A stretch of 55,378 bases of DNA. Origin: Candidatus Zymogenaceae bacterium (lineage in GTDB: Bacteria > Desulfobacterota > Zymogenia > Zymogenales > Zymogenaceae). Where the stretch lies: assembly GCA_016931225.1 (NCBI GenBank), contig JAFGFE010000011.1, positions 1-55,378 on the forward strand, in the 5' to 3' direction. The position numbers and the translations under genes are program-made. The notes under the pieces are model-generated. The model saw only the letters and a list, made by a program, of their open reading frames with translations. It was not told the origin of the DNA and ran no database searches. Below, one piece after another: positions 43,040-51,742 of the stretch (the first letter of the stretch is position 1; each line of letters opens with the position of its first letter).

Positions 43040-43051
43040 GAACGTACGTTC
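43040..43051. promoter_or_regulatory. TetR operator candidate 1
   Basis: GAACGTACGTTC is a perfect 12-bp palindrome, flanked by a further CATTC half that resembles the second site (TTCATTC). Likely bound by the TetR regulator encoded at 43311. Confidence 0.5.
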
Positions 43052-43086
43052 ATTCGGGGAAACGGGGGTTACGGAGGAGCGGAAAA

Positions 43087-43107
43087 GGGAGATGGGTGTG
43101 GGGAGGG
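43087..43107 (+). promoter_or_regulatory. G-quadruplex motif
   Basis: Four G-tracts with loops of four, three and one bases: GGG AGAT GGG TGT GGGG A GGG. It fits the G3+N1-7 rule on the plus strand in front of the TetR and synthetase genes. Not tested. Confidence 0.4.
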
Positions 43108-43199
43108 AGAAAGAGAGGTTGGGTAACGTGGAGAGGGCGGCGTCGGAAGCCGTGAAGAAAAGAGACTCGCATAGAAGTTTTTTTATATGATGTTCGGCG

Positions 43200-43217
43200 A
43201 ATGAATGTTCGTTCATT
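43200..43217. promoter_or_regulatory. TetR operator candidate 2
   Basis: AATGAATGTTCGTTCATT has the arms AATGAA and TTCATT, as in fatty-acid TetR (FadR-type) sites. It shares the TTCATT half with the site at 43040. Confidence 0.5.
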
Positions 43218-43310
43218 TTTGTGGATAAGTTGCCGTATTCAGTAGACGGGTAAACGTTTTTTCAACAAAGCGCATTCTCACAGAACGGTACCCGACGGGA
43301 CGCGGGGAAG

Positions 43311-43904
43311 ATGAAACGGGTCAAGTCTAAAGTCAAGGACAAGCACCTTGTCGACGAAAAACGAAAAAAAATCGTTGACGGGGCCATCTCCGTGTTCAGC
43401 GAAAAGGGATATCCCAACGCCACGGTACGGGAAATCGCCGGGGCGGCGGGGCTGGGGCTGGGGAGCATTTACGATTACGTTAAATCAAAGGACGATATCC
43501 TCTATCTCTTTTACGAAAACTACATGAACCGCTTCTACGAGAAGCTCAGCACCGCAGATACCTGCGACGCCGATCCGAAACGTCGGCTCCTGGTCACATA
43601 CACGGCCCTCATCGATGTCTGCTTCGAGCTTGAAGACCAGGTGATGCTCGCCTACACCCAGGCCCGATATATGAAAAGACATTATCTCAAGGAAATCCTC
43701 ACCCGAGAGGCCGAAATCGTCGAGAGGTTTTTTGACATCCTTACGGACATGGGAATAGAACGGGGCGATGCGGATCTCCGGGCCAATTTCCTGGTATATT
43801 CCGCAGTGTTCGGTGTACTGCGTCGCTGGAATTTGAAAAACCTGCACGATCGGTCGAGCATCACCGAATACCTGATCGATACCAATTTGAAACCGTATGT
43901 ATAG
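43311..43904 (+). CDS. TetR family regulator (fatty-acid type)
   Basis: A 197-residue regulator with an N-terminal helix-turn-helix ('ISVFSEKGYPNATVREIAG' and 'GLGSIYDYVKSKDDIL') and an all-helical ligand-binding part. It lies 41 bases before an acyl-CoA synthetase gene and behind two palindromes at 43040 and 43200, so it probably represses itself and the synthetase and responds to acyl-CoA. The ligand is inference. Start at ATG 43311; no good upstream alternative. Confidence 0.85.
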   Translation: MKRVKSKVKDKHLVDEKRKKIVDGAISVFSEKGYPNATVREIAGAAGLGLGSIYDYVKSKDDILYLFYENYMNRFYEKLSTADTCDADPKRRLLVTYTALIDVCFELEDQVMLAYTQARYMKRHYLKEILTREAEIVERFFDILTDMGIERGDADLRANFLVYSAVFGVLRRWNLKNLHDRSSITEYLIDTNLKPYV

Positions 43905-43945
43905 AGACATAGAAACGAACAATCGGAATATGAAGGAGGAACTGT

Positions 43946-45868
43946 ATGCATCACGACACCACACGTTTTCTGCCTCATAATACCTATGAGGCGCTGCATA
44001 AGATGTCCGTGGAGGATCCGACGGGCTTCTGGGGCGGTTGTGCTGAGCATCTTCACTGGTACAAGAAATGGGACAAGGTGCTGGATGATTCGAAAGCGCC
44101 GTTTTATCGCTGGTTTCCCGGCGGCAAGACGAATATCTGCTACAATGCGGTGGATCGCCACGCCCTTGGCGCCAATCGCGGCACGGCGGCGATCATCTGG
44201 GAGTCACCCACCACCGGCAATTCCCGGGTCTTGACGTACTTCCAGCTCTATCGCGAGGTCAATCGGTTCGCCGGGGTTTTGAAGAATCTGGGCGTCAAAA
44301 AAGGAGACCGGGTGGTTATCTATCTCCCGATGGTGCCCGAAGCCGCCGTGGCCATGCTGGCGTGTGTACGTATCGGCGCCATCCACAGCGTTGTCTTCGG
44401 CGGATTTTCCGTGGAGTCCCTGGCCGGTCGGATAGACGACGCCGCGCCGAAAATTCTCATCTGTGCGGAAGCCGGCAGCCGGAAGGGGAAAGAGGTACCG
44501 CTCAAGAAGATCGTCGATGATTCCCTCGACTACGCCTCACACAAGGTCGATCGCGTGATCGTCCTGGATCGGGGTATCGGAAAGGCGAATCTGAAAGAGG
44601 GGCGGGACATCCTCTGGACCGACGCCCTGGAAAAGCACGGCGAACTGTTCGTGGAGCCGGAACAGCTTGATTCCACCGACCCGTCCTATATCCTCTATAC
44701 CTCCGGCACCACCGGCAAGCCCAAGGGCGTCGTCCGGGATACCGGCGGATACATGGTGGCGCTCCACGCCTCGATGGGGCAAATATACGACGTGGGCGAG
44801 GGAGACGTATACTGGTCGACGTCGGACATCGGCTGGGTGGTGGGCCACTCCTACATCATCTACGGCCCGCTGCTCAAGGGCGTACCGACACTGATGTTCG
44901 AGGGGACGCCGGATCACCCGGATCCCGGCATCTGGTGGGACGTGGTGGAAAAATACGGCGTGACCCACATCTTCAGCGCCCCCACGGCGCTCAGGATACT
45001 CAGAAAATTCCCCGAAAAATGGTTCAATGAGCGGGATCTCAGCTCCATCAAGTACTTCTTTATGGCGGGCGAGCCGCTGGACGAGCCGACGTATCACTGG
45101 GCCACCGGGGCCCTGGGAACCAAGGTTATCGATCACTACTGGCAGACCGAGTCCGGCTGGCCCATGCTCACCAACATGCCCGGCGTCGAGTCTCTCCCCA
45201 TTAAGCCCGGCTCCCCCACCAAGGCGGCCCCCGGGTATAAATTTCAGGTGGTGGATGAAAAGGGCAATGAGATGCCCAGGGGCGAGAAGGGATACTTCAT
45301 CGCCGAGGGACCGCTGCCGCCGGGAACTCTCATGACCATTTGGGGTGAAGACGAGCGATACAAGGAGACCTACTGGGAGGTGTATCCCGGCAAGATGTTT
45401 TACCATACGGGTGACTTCGCCATCCAAGACAAAGACGGCTATTTCTGGATGCTGGGACGGGCCGACGAGGTTCTCAACGTGGCGGGCCATCGCCTGGGCA
45501 CCCGGGAGGTGGAGGAGGTGATCTCCAGCCATCCGAAGGTCGCGGAGACGTCGGTCATCGGCGTCAAGGACGAGCTCAAGGGCGAGGGGATCTTTGCATT
45601 TGTGGTACTCAAGGCGGACGTGGAGCCGTCCGAGACCATCGAGAAAGAGCTGGTACAGCTCATCCGGGAAAAGATCGGCCCGGTGGCGACGCCCAAGGAG
45701 CTCAGGTTTATCAAGGCGCTGCCCAAGACCCGAAGCGGAAAGATCATGCGCCGGGTCATCAAGGCCATCGCCGAGGGACAAGCGTTGGGAGATCTCTCCA
45801 CCATCGAAGACGGTGCCACGGTTGACGAGGTGGGAAAGGCCCTGGAATCAATGGGAATGAAAAAATAG
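43946..45868 (+). CDS. Acetyl/propionyl-CoA synthetase (AMP-forming)
   Basis: A 640-residue enzyme of the ACS/PrpE family. 'YILYTSGTTGKPKGVVRDTG' is the P-loop, 'WSTSDIGWVVGHSYIIYGPLL' and 'YWQTESGWPM' are the acetyl/propionyl-type motifs, and 'LPKTRSGKIMRR' holds the Lys that deacetylases control. It activates acetate or propionate with ATP and CoA. An excellent AAGGAGGAA precedes the ATG. Cotranscribed with the TetR gene. Choice between acetate and propionate cannot be made from sequence alone; the SGWPM pattern suggests PrpE-like. Confidence 0.9.
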   Translation: MHHDTTRFLPHNTYEALHKMSVEDPTGFWGGCAEHLHWYKKWDKVLDDSKAPFYRWFPGGKTNICYNAVDRHALGANRGTAAIIWESPTTGNSRVLTYFQLYREVNRFAGVLKNLGVKKGDRVVIYLPMVPEAAVAMLACVRIGAIHSVVFGGFSVESLAGRIDDAAPKILICAEAGSRKGKEVPLKKIVDDSLDYASHKVDRVIVLDRGIGKANLKEGRDILWTDALEKHGELFVEPEQLDSTDPSYILYTSGTTGKPKGVVRDTGGYMVALHASMGQIYDVGEGDVYWSTSDIGWVVGHSYIIYGPLLKGVPTLMFEGTPDHPDPGIWWDVVEKYGVTHIFSAPTALRILRKFPEKWFNERDLSSIKYFFMAGEPLDEPTYHWATGALGTKVIDHYWQTESGWPMLTNMPGVESLPIKPGSPTKAAPGYKFQVVDEKGNEMPRGEKGYFIAEGPLPPGTLMTIWGEDERYKETYWEVYPGKMFYHTGDFAIQDKDGYFWMLGRADEVLNVAGHRLGTREVEEVISSHPKVAETSVIGVKDELKGEGIFAFVVLKADVEPSETIEKELVQLIREKIGPVATPKELRFIKALPKTRSGKIMRRVIKAIAEGQALGDLSTIEDGATVDEVGKALESMGMKK

Positions 45869-45892
45869 TTGCATCGTGATTCGAGAATAAAG

Positions 45893-45925
45893 AAACGGGG
45901 TCGGCAATACAGCCGGCCCCGTTTT
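45893..45925. terminator. Rho-independent terminator after the synthetase
   Basis: AAACGGGGTCGGC pairs with GCCGGCCCCGTTT (one mismatch) around a six-base loop; T-run follows on plus, A-run precedes. Confidence 0.8.
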
Positions 45926-46111
45926 CATTGTGGTGGACAAAACGCATCGGGCGTGATGGAGTTTCGGGCGCCGGATCGTTCGTCTCTTCTTGTGGGTTAA
46001 GGTTTTGTTGCGCCGGTATACGGCGGTTGAAGCATGTCGGTTTTGGACACACACCACCGATCGTCCGATCTGTGTCGGGAGGGTTCAGCTCCTAAAGGTA
46101 AATACTACTTC

Positions 46112-46480
46112 CTATGGAAGCGCCTGGCCGAAACAGGTGGTGATGTATTCCGTCCTTTCAGCCGTCAACGGTTTGGTGGCGCACCAAAAAATGCCGTCCG
46201 GATTCATGAGCATCTGCTCAAGCAACCGTCGCATTCCCACACGGGAGAGCATGACCCCTCCCAGTTTCGGCCGTATCTTCCTCATCGCCCACAGGACTCG
46301 AAATCCGTCTCCGTCCGGCAGGTTCACGTCGATATAGGAAAGATCAACATGATTCTGTTTGACGTGATCGACGGCCTGGCGCCCGTTAGAGACGCACACA
46401 ACATCATGCCCCAGTTTCCGCATGGTGCCGCTGAGAAGATCTCGCACGCCCGCATCCTCATCAACAACAAGGATATTCAT
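46112..46480 (-). CDS. Stand-alone response regulator receiver
   Basis: A 122-residue CheY-like domain. 'ILVVDEDAGVRDLL' provides the acidic pocket, the phospho-Asp is in 'LSYIDVNLPDGDGF', and 'ATKPLT' gives the conserved Lys-Pro. No output domain. The middle part is less conserved (VMLSRVGMRRLLEQ). An AT-rich region upstream (46481-46620) probably holds its promoter. Partner kinase unknown; the hybrid kinase at 10855 has its own receiver. Confidence 0.85.
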   Translation of the reverse strand: MNILVVDEDAGVRDLLSGTMRKLGHDVVCVSNGRQAVDHVKQNHVDLSYIDVNLPDGDGFRVLWAMRKIRPKLGGVMLSRVGMRRLLEQMLMNPDGIFWCATKPLTAERTEYITTCFGQALP

Positions 46481-46687
46481 GGCGACACCTCAATTGAAAA
46501 TAGACAGTGTATATATATTCTACTACCCTGATACAATATTGCATAGTACTTTTTACATTAATTTTTTTTATAAAAATTTTGTTTTTGTGTATGTATCCGT
46601 ATTCGATTTTGATTTGACAGACTATTGACAAAATACATCCGTCATGATAGCCAGAGAAAGTGTGGAAGATTTTCAACTGGAGGTTGC

Positions 46688-48199
46688 ATGAAGATCATTG
46701 TTATCGGTTCAGGAGTTTCCGGATTGACCGCCGCTGCGTTGCTTGCACAAGCGGGCCATGACGTAACGGTTTTTGAGCAGTTTGATACCGTCGGTGGCGT
46801 AACCGCCACCATAGAACAGGACGGGTACCGCTGGGATCTCGGCCCCATGCTGGTGCCGGATTTGATGCCGGGGGAACCGGGCGGACGGGTACTGGAAAAG
46901 CTGGGAGTTGCCGACAGTGTTTCTCTTTCGAAATCCTACCGGGGAAACGTATTCAGAGATTTCGAGGTGTTTCGGCCGAAACGGCACACGACTCCCTATG
47001 GAAGAAAAGAGCGACTCAAGGAGATTTTCCCCCACGAACGGAGGGGGCTGGATGGATATTACCGGTTTCACGAGAGGGTGATGGATGTGATATCCCTCTA
47101 CAACCAGGAGGGCGTCCTCGCGAAGCTGAAATTCTTTTTCAGGCTGCTCTCGATCCTTCCGCGGAAGAACTGGAGCGCGCAGCGCCTGATGGATCACTAC
47201 TTCACCGACGAGAGGCTCGTTGCGGCGTTCATCGGGATGCTCGCCGACTACACAACACATCCAAACGAATTCCCGGCCATCTTCGTACCCTTCATCAATC
47301 CCGAGGCCTGCTTCGACGAGCGAACCCCCCTGGAATATCCGGGGCACGAGCGCCGATCCTCCTGGACGATGGTGGTGGGCGGCATGCAGACCCTGGTGGA
47401 CGCCCTGGCGGAGGCGATCGAGCGGTTCGGCGGAGCGGTCAAAACGGGCGCCGCGGTGCAAAAGGTACGCATTGAAAGGGGGAGGGTGGCGGGGGTCGTT
47501 CTCGAAGACGGTGCCGGGATTGACGCCGATATTGTTCTGGCCAGCGGCGGCGCCCGGGAGCTGTTTGAGAATATGGTGGGTCGGGAGCACCTGCCGGAAA
47601 AATTCTTTCGGGAGCATCTGGATGATTTTTCCCAGACCGATTCGGTCTTCATGGTGCACCTGGGTGTCGATTACGACCCCACGGTTTACCAGCACGGCGC
47701 CCCTCTATGTTATTACTACATGACCTACGACATCCCCGGGGCCATTAAGGAGCTCGAAGAGGACATCTATCACGAAGGGAAGGACGGCTTTCTGGTCTTC
47801 TGTCTCTCTGCCGTTTCCCCGGACATGGCCCCGCCGGGCCGCCACACGATAACCGTCTATACCATCGCCCCGAATTTTCCAAAGAACGGCTCGTGGGAGG
47901 CGGACAAGGAGCGGTGGGCGGACACGCTGCTTGCGTATGCCGAACAGTACGTGCCTGGTCTCAGGGCGCATACCACAACCCGGGTAATCGTCACGCCGGA
48001 GGATTTCAGAAAGCGCACGTATCTTGCGCATCACGCGTTCGGCGGCTGTACGCCGAGGTTGGGGAGAAAACCGATCGAGGCAAAGACACCCGTCGAGGGC
48101 CTCTGGTTCATCGGGGCTCAGAGCGAGACCTTTGGGGGCGTCACCAGCGGCATCACCGGAGCGAACCGGGTAGTGGAGCGGATTATAAGGGGAAAATAA
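46688..48199 (+). CDS. Phytoene-desaturase-like FAD-dependent oxidoreductase
   Basis: A 503-residue protein. 'IVIGSGVSGLTAAALLAQAG' is the dinucleotide-binding loop, 'VFEQFDTVGGVTATI' the Glu and GG motif, and 'GGVTSGITGANRVVERI' the C-terminal FAD site, as in CrtI-type desaturases and retinol saturases. It should oxidise or reduce a polyene or other lipid; no other carotenoid genes are in the window, so a hydrophobic substrate is likely but not carotenoid specifically. ATG 46688 is chosen since GGAGG stands six bases upstream. Monocistronic, terminator at 48248. Confidence 0.85.
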   Translation: MKIIVIGSGVSGLTAAALLAQAGHDVTVFEQFDTVGGVTATIEQDGYRWDLGPMLVPDLMPGEPGGRVLEKLGVADSVSLSKSYRGNVFRDFEVFRPKRHTTPYGRKERLKEIFPHERRGLDGYYRFHERVMDVISLYNQEGVLAKLKFFFRLLSILPRKNWSAQRLMDHYFTDERLVAAFIGMLADYTTHPNEFPAIFVPFINPEACFDERTPLEYPGHERRSSWTMVVGGMQTLVDALAEAIERFGGAVKTGAAVQKVRIERGRVAGVVLEDGAGIDADIVLASGGARELFENMVGREHLPEKFFREHLDDFSQTDSVFMVHLGVDYDPTVYQHGAPLCYYYMTYDIPGAIKELEEDIYHEGKDGFLVFCLSAVSPDMAPPGRHTITVYTIAPNFPKNGSWEADKERWADTLLAYAEQYVPGLRAHTTTRVIVTPEDFRKRTYLAHHAFGGCTPRLGRKPIEAKTPVEGLWFIGAQSETFGGVTSGITGANRVVERIIRGK

Positions 48200-48247
48200 C
48201 ACATGTTTGGGGCGGCGGCAGCGCCCCGTTTCGTCTCGGCGAGGCAC

Positions 48248-48280
48248 AAAGCGCACCCCGGAATACCGGGAGGCGCTTTT
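48248..48280 (+). terminator. Terminator after the oxidoreductase gene
   Basis: AAAGCGC...CCGG and CCGG...GCGCTTTT pair around a four-base loop, with two small bulges and a T-run on plus. Confidence 0.75.
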
Positions 48281-48381
48281 CTATTTGAATTATATAGGGG
48301 AACAATGGTATCGCCTTCGGGGAAGACGGCGGTCTTCTTGTTGTATCTGCACAGAGGTGCCCTACGGGCAAAGAGGTGGCG

Positions 48382-49518
48382 CTACGGCTTCGCCCCGATG
48401 AGGGGGAATATCTCCGTGTGAATATACTCGATGATCCGGTCGATTTCGTAGGTATTCTTTGTCTTGGTGGGACCGGTGATGTAAATGGGGCGGTCGGTGA
48501 GGTCTCCCATCTCGATGTCCGGCCCGCCCATCACCCCGCCGATGATGCCGGCGTACGGATTTTCAAGTACGATGTCATTGAAGGCGGCCCAGGCCAGGGC
48601 CCAGCCCCGGGTGGCGTTATCCAGGTTGTACCCCCCGCCGCCGGTGGCGATCACCTTGGTGCCCAGGGTCGAGAGCTCCTCTGCGATCCTCTTGTAGCTG
48701 TTGTTGGTCAGGGAGAGGTTGGTCAGGGGATCGTTGTGCATGGAGTCGGTGCCGATCTGGACGATGAGGGCGTCGGGGGAGAAGGCCTCCAGGGCCGGGG
48801 GTACGATGGCGAAAAACGCCTTGAGATAGAGCTCGTCGTCGGTGCCGGGGGGCACCGGGATATTGATGGTATAGCCCCGTCCCTTTCCCGTCCCGAACTC
48901 GTATTCGAACCCGGTGCCCGGATAGAGGGTGCGGCCGCTCTGATGGAGGGAGATGACCAGGGCGCCGTCGTCGTCGTAAAAGCCGTGCTCCACACCGTTG
49001 CCGTGATGGGCGTCGATATCGATGTAGGCGAACCGCAGCCCGTCCCTTCTCAGGATCTTGCCGGCGATGGCCAGATCGTTGATGTAGCAGAATCCCTCGG
49101 CGTGATCGGGATAGGCATGGTGGAAGCCGCCGATGGGATTGAAGGAGTAGGCGCGGCCGTCCGACTCCATCACCCGGCGCATACCCACGATGGTTCCGCC
49201 GCTGACCAGGTTGAGCCGGTCGAACATGTCAGAGAAGATGGGACAGTCCGGGGTGCCCAGCCCGGCCATGAGCGTCCGCTCGTCCACCGACCCGCCGCCT
49301 GCGGCGTCCAGCGTTTCAAGATATTCCTCGGTGTGGAAGAGAAGAAGGTCATCGGTGGTCAACGGCTCAGGCTCGATAATATTGATCCAATCCCGGTCGA
49401 ACAGGTCATACTGCATGCACAGATCGTACATCATCTGTGTCCGCTCGGGTCGGAAGGGATGGTCCGGGCTGAGTTCAAACTTCGATGAGTCCGGAGAGTA
49501 TATCAAAAAGCTGTTCAT
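48382..49518 (-). CDS. Histone-deacetylase-like amidohydrolase (AcuC-like)
   Basis: A 378-residue class I HDAC fold. 'PIGGFHHAYPDHAEGFCYIN' has the His pair, 'YIDIDAHHGNGVE' two zinc ligands (Asp, His), 'QIGTDSMHNDPL' the last zinc Asp and 'IATGGGGYNLDN' the C-terminal loop. In AcuC the usual target is the acetylated Lys of acetyl-CoA synthetase, and a synthetase with that Lys motif lies 2.5 kb away (43946-45868). No acetyltransferase AcuA is in the window. So lysine deacetylation of the synthetase is plausible. Confidence 0.88.
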   Translation of the reverse strand: MNSFLIYSPDSSKFELSPDHPFRPERTQMMYDLCMQYDLFDRDWINIIEPEPLTTDDLLLFHTEEYLETLDAAGGGSVDERTLMAGLGTPDCPIFSDMFDRLNLVSGGTIVGMRRVMESDGRAYSFNPIGGFHHAYPDHAEGFCYINDLAIAGKILRRDGLRFAYIDIDAHHGNGVEHGFYDDDGALVISLHQSGRTLYPGTGFEYEFGTGKGRGYTINIPVPPGTDDELYLKAFFAIVPPALEAFSPDALIVQIGTDSMHNDPLTNLSLTNNSYKRIAEELSTLGTKVIATGGGGYNLDNATRGWALAWAAFNDIVLENPYAGIIGGVMGGPDIEMGDLTDRPIYITGPTKTKNTYEIDRIIEYIHTEIFPLIGAKP

Positions 49519-49721
49519 GTGAACGGGAACGCCGTGGGTGTATCATAAAAGGGCGGAGGCCTCGCTGAGAACACTTCGCCGGGTGTCATCAGCCGATATC
49601 CACTCCCCTGAATTATATATGATGCAGGGGGCAAGTCAAAGGAAAACCGTACATCGCCCCTCTTCTTTGCCGATGGAGACCGAAAATTCGTATGCCCGGG
49701 AGTCGAAAGGAACGGACGCCC

Positions 49722-50141
49722 TCAGCGGTTCATTCCGGCGCACACCAGCCCCCCCGCCACGGCACCGATCAGGCCGGAAACCGTCCAGGTCAACACCATC
49801 GGGAACGATATCTGGAAGCTGCTGTAGGTGATGACCATGCCCGGTATTGTTGCGATGATCCAATAGGCGAATCCGTACAGAGCCCCCCGACCCCAGGCAC
49901 TTTTCCCCCTGAATGTGCTCTTCACCCGGTTCCAGAACCAGGCAAGGGCGAGCCCCATGACGAAGGGATAGGCGAAGTAGATGGACATGAGCGGATCGTT
50001 CCAGGCGCGGAATAGCCAGATATTGGCGTATTCCGCCATCAGGCCCGGCAGCACCAGGTTCGAGAGAAATGCAAGTCCCATCTCCACGGCCAGCATCGCA
50101 AGCCCCGCCAGAAGACCCGTTACGATAATGTTTCTGAACAT
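49722..50141 (-). CDS. Small membrane protein, four helices, unknown
   Basis: About 139 residues with four hydrophobic segments: residues about 5-28 (VTGLLAGLAMLAVEMGLAFL), 50-72 (SIYFAYPFVMGLALAWFW), 85-105 and 115-136. Basic loop 'NRVKSTFRGKSAWGRG' in the middle. No family recognised. ATG 50141 has AAGG about ten bases upstream; a GTG at 50150 is the alternative. Stands alone between the deacetylase and a V4R gene of opposite strand. Confidence 0.6.
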   Translation of the reverse strand: MFRNIIVTGLLAGLAMLAVEMGLAFLSNLVLPGLMAEYANIWLFRAWNDPLMSIYFAYPFVMGLALAWFWNRVKSTFRGKSAWGRGALYGFAYWIIATIPGMVITYSSFQISFPMVLTWTVSGLIGAVAGGLVCAGMNR

Positions 50142-50435
50142 TGTAGACACCTTAAAATTTTATAAAACAAAGTCATGATAAATAGAAAAACATCTTGATC
50201 TTGATGGACTGATAAAGTATATCATATCCATCCGCTGGTCTCATCCTTCTCTGTTTTGAATGAATATGTGCCGTCACTTTGCTTTGAATGCTCGGTGTAT
50301 GGAGGGTCTCCCGTGTCTTGCGGTCCTTCGGTAAAATACGATATAATGGAATAGTATATATAGTAAAGGAATATGCTGGCACGTGGGAGGGAACACGCGG
50401 TTCGGTTCGGATTTCCACGGGGCGAGAGGTGTATC

Positions 50436-51023
50436 ATGACCGCAACAGGAAAAATGGCGACGAATATGGCGATTCACTCGGTGATGGATTCCATCGAGGA
50501 GATCATCGGCGAAAAGGCCCTGAGAATTATATTTCGAGCCGTGGAAATGGAATACTTGTTGGACGACCCGCCGCCCTATGACTGGGAGCCCTGTATTTCC
50601 ACCGAGGACCAGGTGAAGATCTACTGGGAGGTGGAGAAGCTTCTGGGTCTCAACGGTGCTCTCGGCGTGTGGCGCCGTATCGGATATAACAACATCAAGC
50701 ACGCGGTCGAGACGGCACATGTGCTGGACGGCTTTGTCGATCTGGAGCCGGTGGAGAAATTTCAAAAGGCGCTGGAGCTTGCGGTTATAGGATCAGGAAA
50801 GGGACGGGCCGTGCCCAACGATGAATACGGCGCGGACCTGGACGTGTTCGACTGTCTTCTCTGCAAGAACGACACCGCGGACAAGCCGATCTGTTCTTTG
50901 TATGAAGGGGTGATGCAGTATATCAGCGAGTGGGCCTTCGGGAAGGGTGCGTATCTTCCCCGGGAGACACAATGTATGGCCAAGGGGGATTCGACCTGCT
51001 ACTTCGTCCTGGTCAAAAAGTGA
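50436..51023 (+). CDS. V4R-like domain protein
   Basis: About 195 residues. The N-terminal helical part is followed by the domain end 'VFDCLLCKNDTADKPICSLYEG' (CxxC then C; split) and 'PRETQCMAKGDSTCYFVLV', which is the conserved C-G-C pattern of V4R/hydrocarbon-binding domains. A second V4R protein lies at 41858. ATG 50436 is the start; GGGGCGAGAGG is upstream. Function unknown; probably a ligand- or metal-binding sensor. Confidence 0.7.
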   Translation: MTATGKMATNMAIHSVMDSIEEIIGEKALRIIFRAVEMEYLLDDPPPYDWEPCISTEDQVKIYWEVEKLLGLNGALGVWRRIGYNNIKHAVETAHVLDGFVDLEPVEKFQKALELAVIGSGKGRAVPNDEYGADLDVFDCLLCKNDTADKPICSLYEGVMQYISEWAFGKGAYLPRETQCMAKGDSTCYFVLVKK

Positions 51024-51064
51024 CGGCAACCCCTGCTTTCCAAAAACAGTTTATTTCATGCTCC

Positions 51065-51094
51065 ACCGGCGGCGCATCACGGCCGCCGGTTTTA
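51065..51094 (+). terminator. Terminator after the second V4R gene
   Basis: ACCGGCGGC pairs with GCCGCCGGT over an eight-base loop, with TTTT at the end. Confidence 0.8.
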
Positions 51095-51151
51095 TGTAGA
51101 GTGTCGGCGGTATTCACGGGGTGATCGGATGGACGGTATGCGCCGTGTGCG

Positions 51152-51625
51152 CTATGGATATCGGGGGAGGTCCCGCACCTTTTTGTAATACTTCACCGCC
51201 CCCAGCTCTTTCATGCTCTCGTTGTTGGCCCGCCATTTCTCCAGGAGTGGTCCGGACATCCCCGAGCGGTCGCAGGGGAACAGGTCGCACTGGAAGCAGA
51301 AATCGACCCCCCGCTCCACGACGCATTCCCGGACCCTGCAGAGGGAGAAGGGACACTCACCGCTGCGGCACGATCTGCAGGACCCGTGTGCGAAGTAATC
51401 CAGGAGCGCACGGAACGCCTCGTACCCTTCGAACACCGGGTCAACGGCGGAGAACAAGCGCTGGGCGTAGGAGCCGAAGTTCGGCCCCAGGGCGTCGCCC
51501 AAAGCGGCACTGAGCTGCTTGATTTCGCCGTCGATGTGGAGAGCGCACTTACCACAGTTCAGCCCGCAGGGGGCGATCTGCTCCCTGACGGTGTCGTATG
51601 ACACGGTTTCCCGATCATCGGTCAT
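51152..51625 (-). CDS. DUF3795 family Cys-rich protein
   Basis: A 157-residue protein with 'IAPCGLNCGKCALHI' at the start, then 'GSCRSCRSGECPFSLCRVRE' and 'GVDFCFQCDLFPCDR'. These eleven or so Cys in fixed pairs are the DUF3795 family of anaerobes, presumed to bind iron-sulfur clusters or zinc. No enzymatic role is established. ATG 51625. Separate from its neighbours. Confidence 0.85.
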   Translation of the reverse strand: MTDDRETVSYDTVREQIAPCGLNCGKCALHIDGEIKQLSAALGDALGPNFGSYAQRLFSAVDPVFEGYEAFRALLDYFAHGSCRSCRSGECPFSLCRVRECVVERGVDFCFQCDLFPCDRSGMSGPLLEKWRANNESMKELGAVKYYKKVRDLPRYP

Positions 51626-51742
51626 GACAGAATCCTTTCAGATGACGAGACCGACGTCAAACGTATCACGATATGGATGGAATGCCAATCGGAAAAATGT
51701 GAGGAAAGCAAGCATATGATCGTCCGCCCTGGGGGCGGCTCC

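Larger units (their letters stand above)
42819..43310. other. Intergenic control region: operators and G-quadruplex motif
   Basis: About 490 bases without a gene. It contains two TetR-type palindromes (43040-43051 and 43200-43217) and a purine-rich plus strand between them (43055-43140) with a G-quadruplex motif at 43087-43107. Confidence 0.5.

Noticed and set aside
44537-45781. Minus-strand frame opposite the acyl-CoA synthetase
   Set aside because: Low-complexity composition and exact overlap with a well conserved enzyme gene.
46112-46480. Degenerate response regulator
   Set aside because: The phospho-Asp, acidic pair and Lys are all present, so I treat it as a normal receiver despite a divergent middle.
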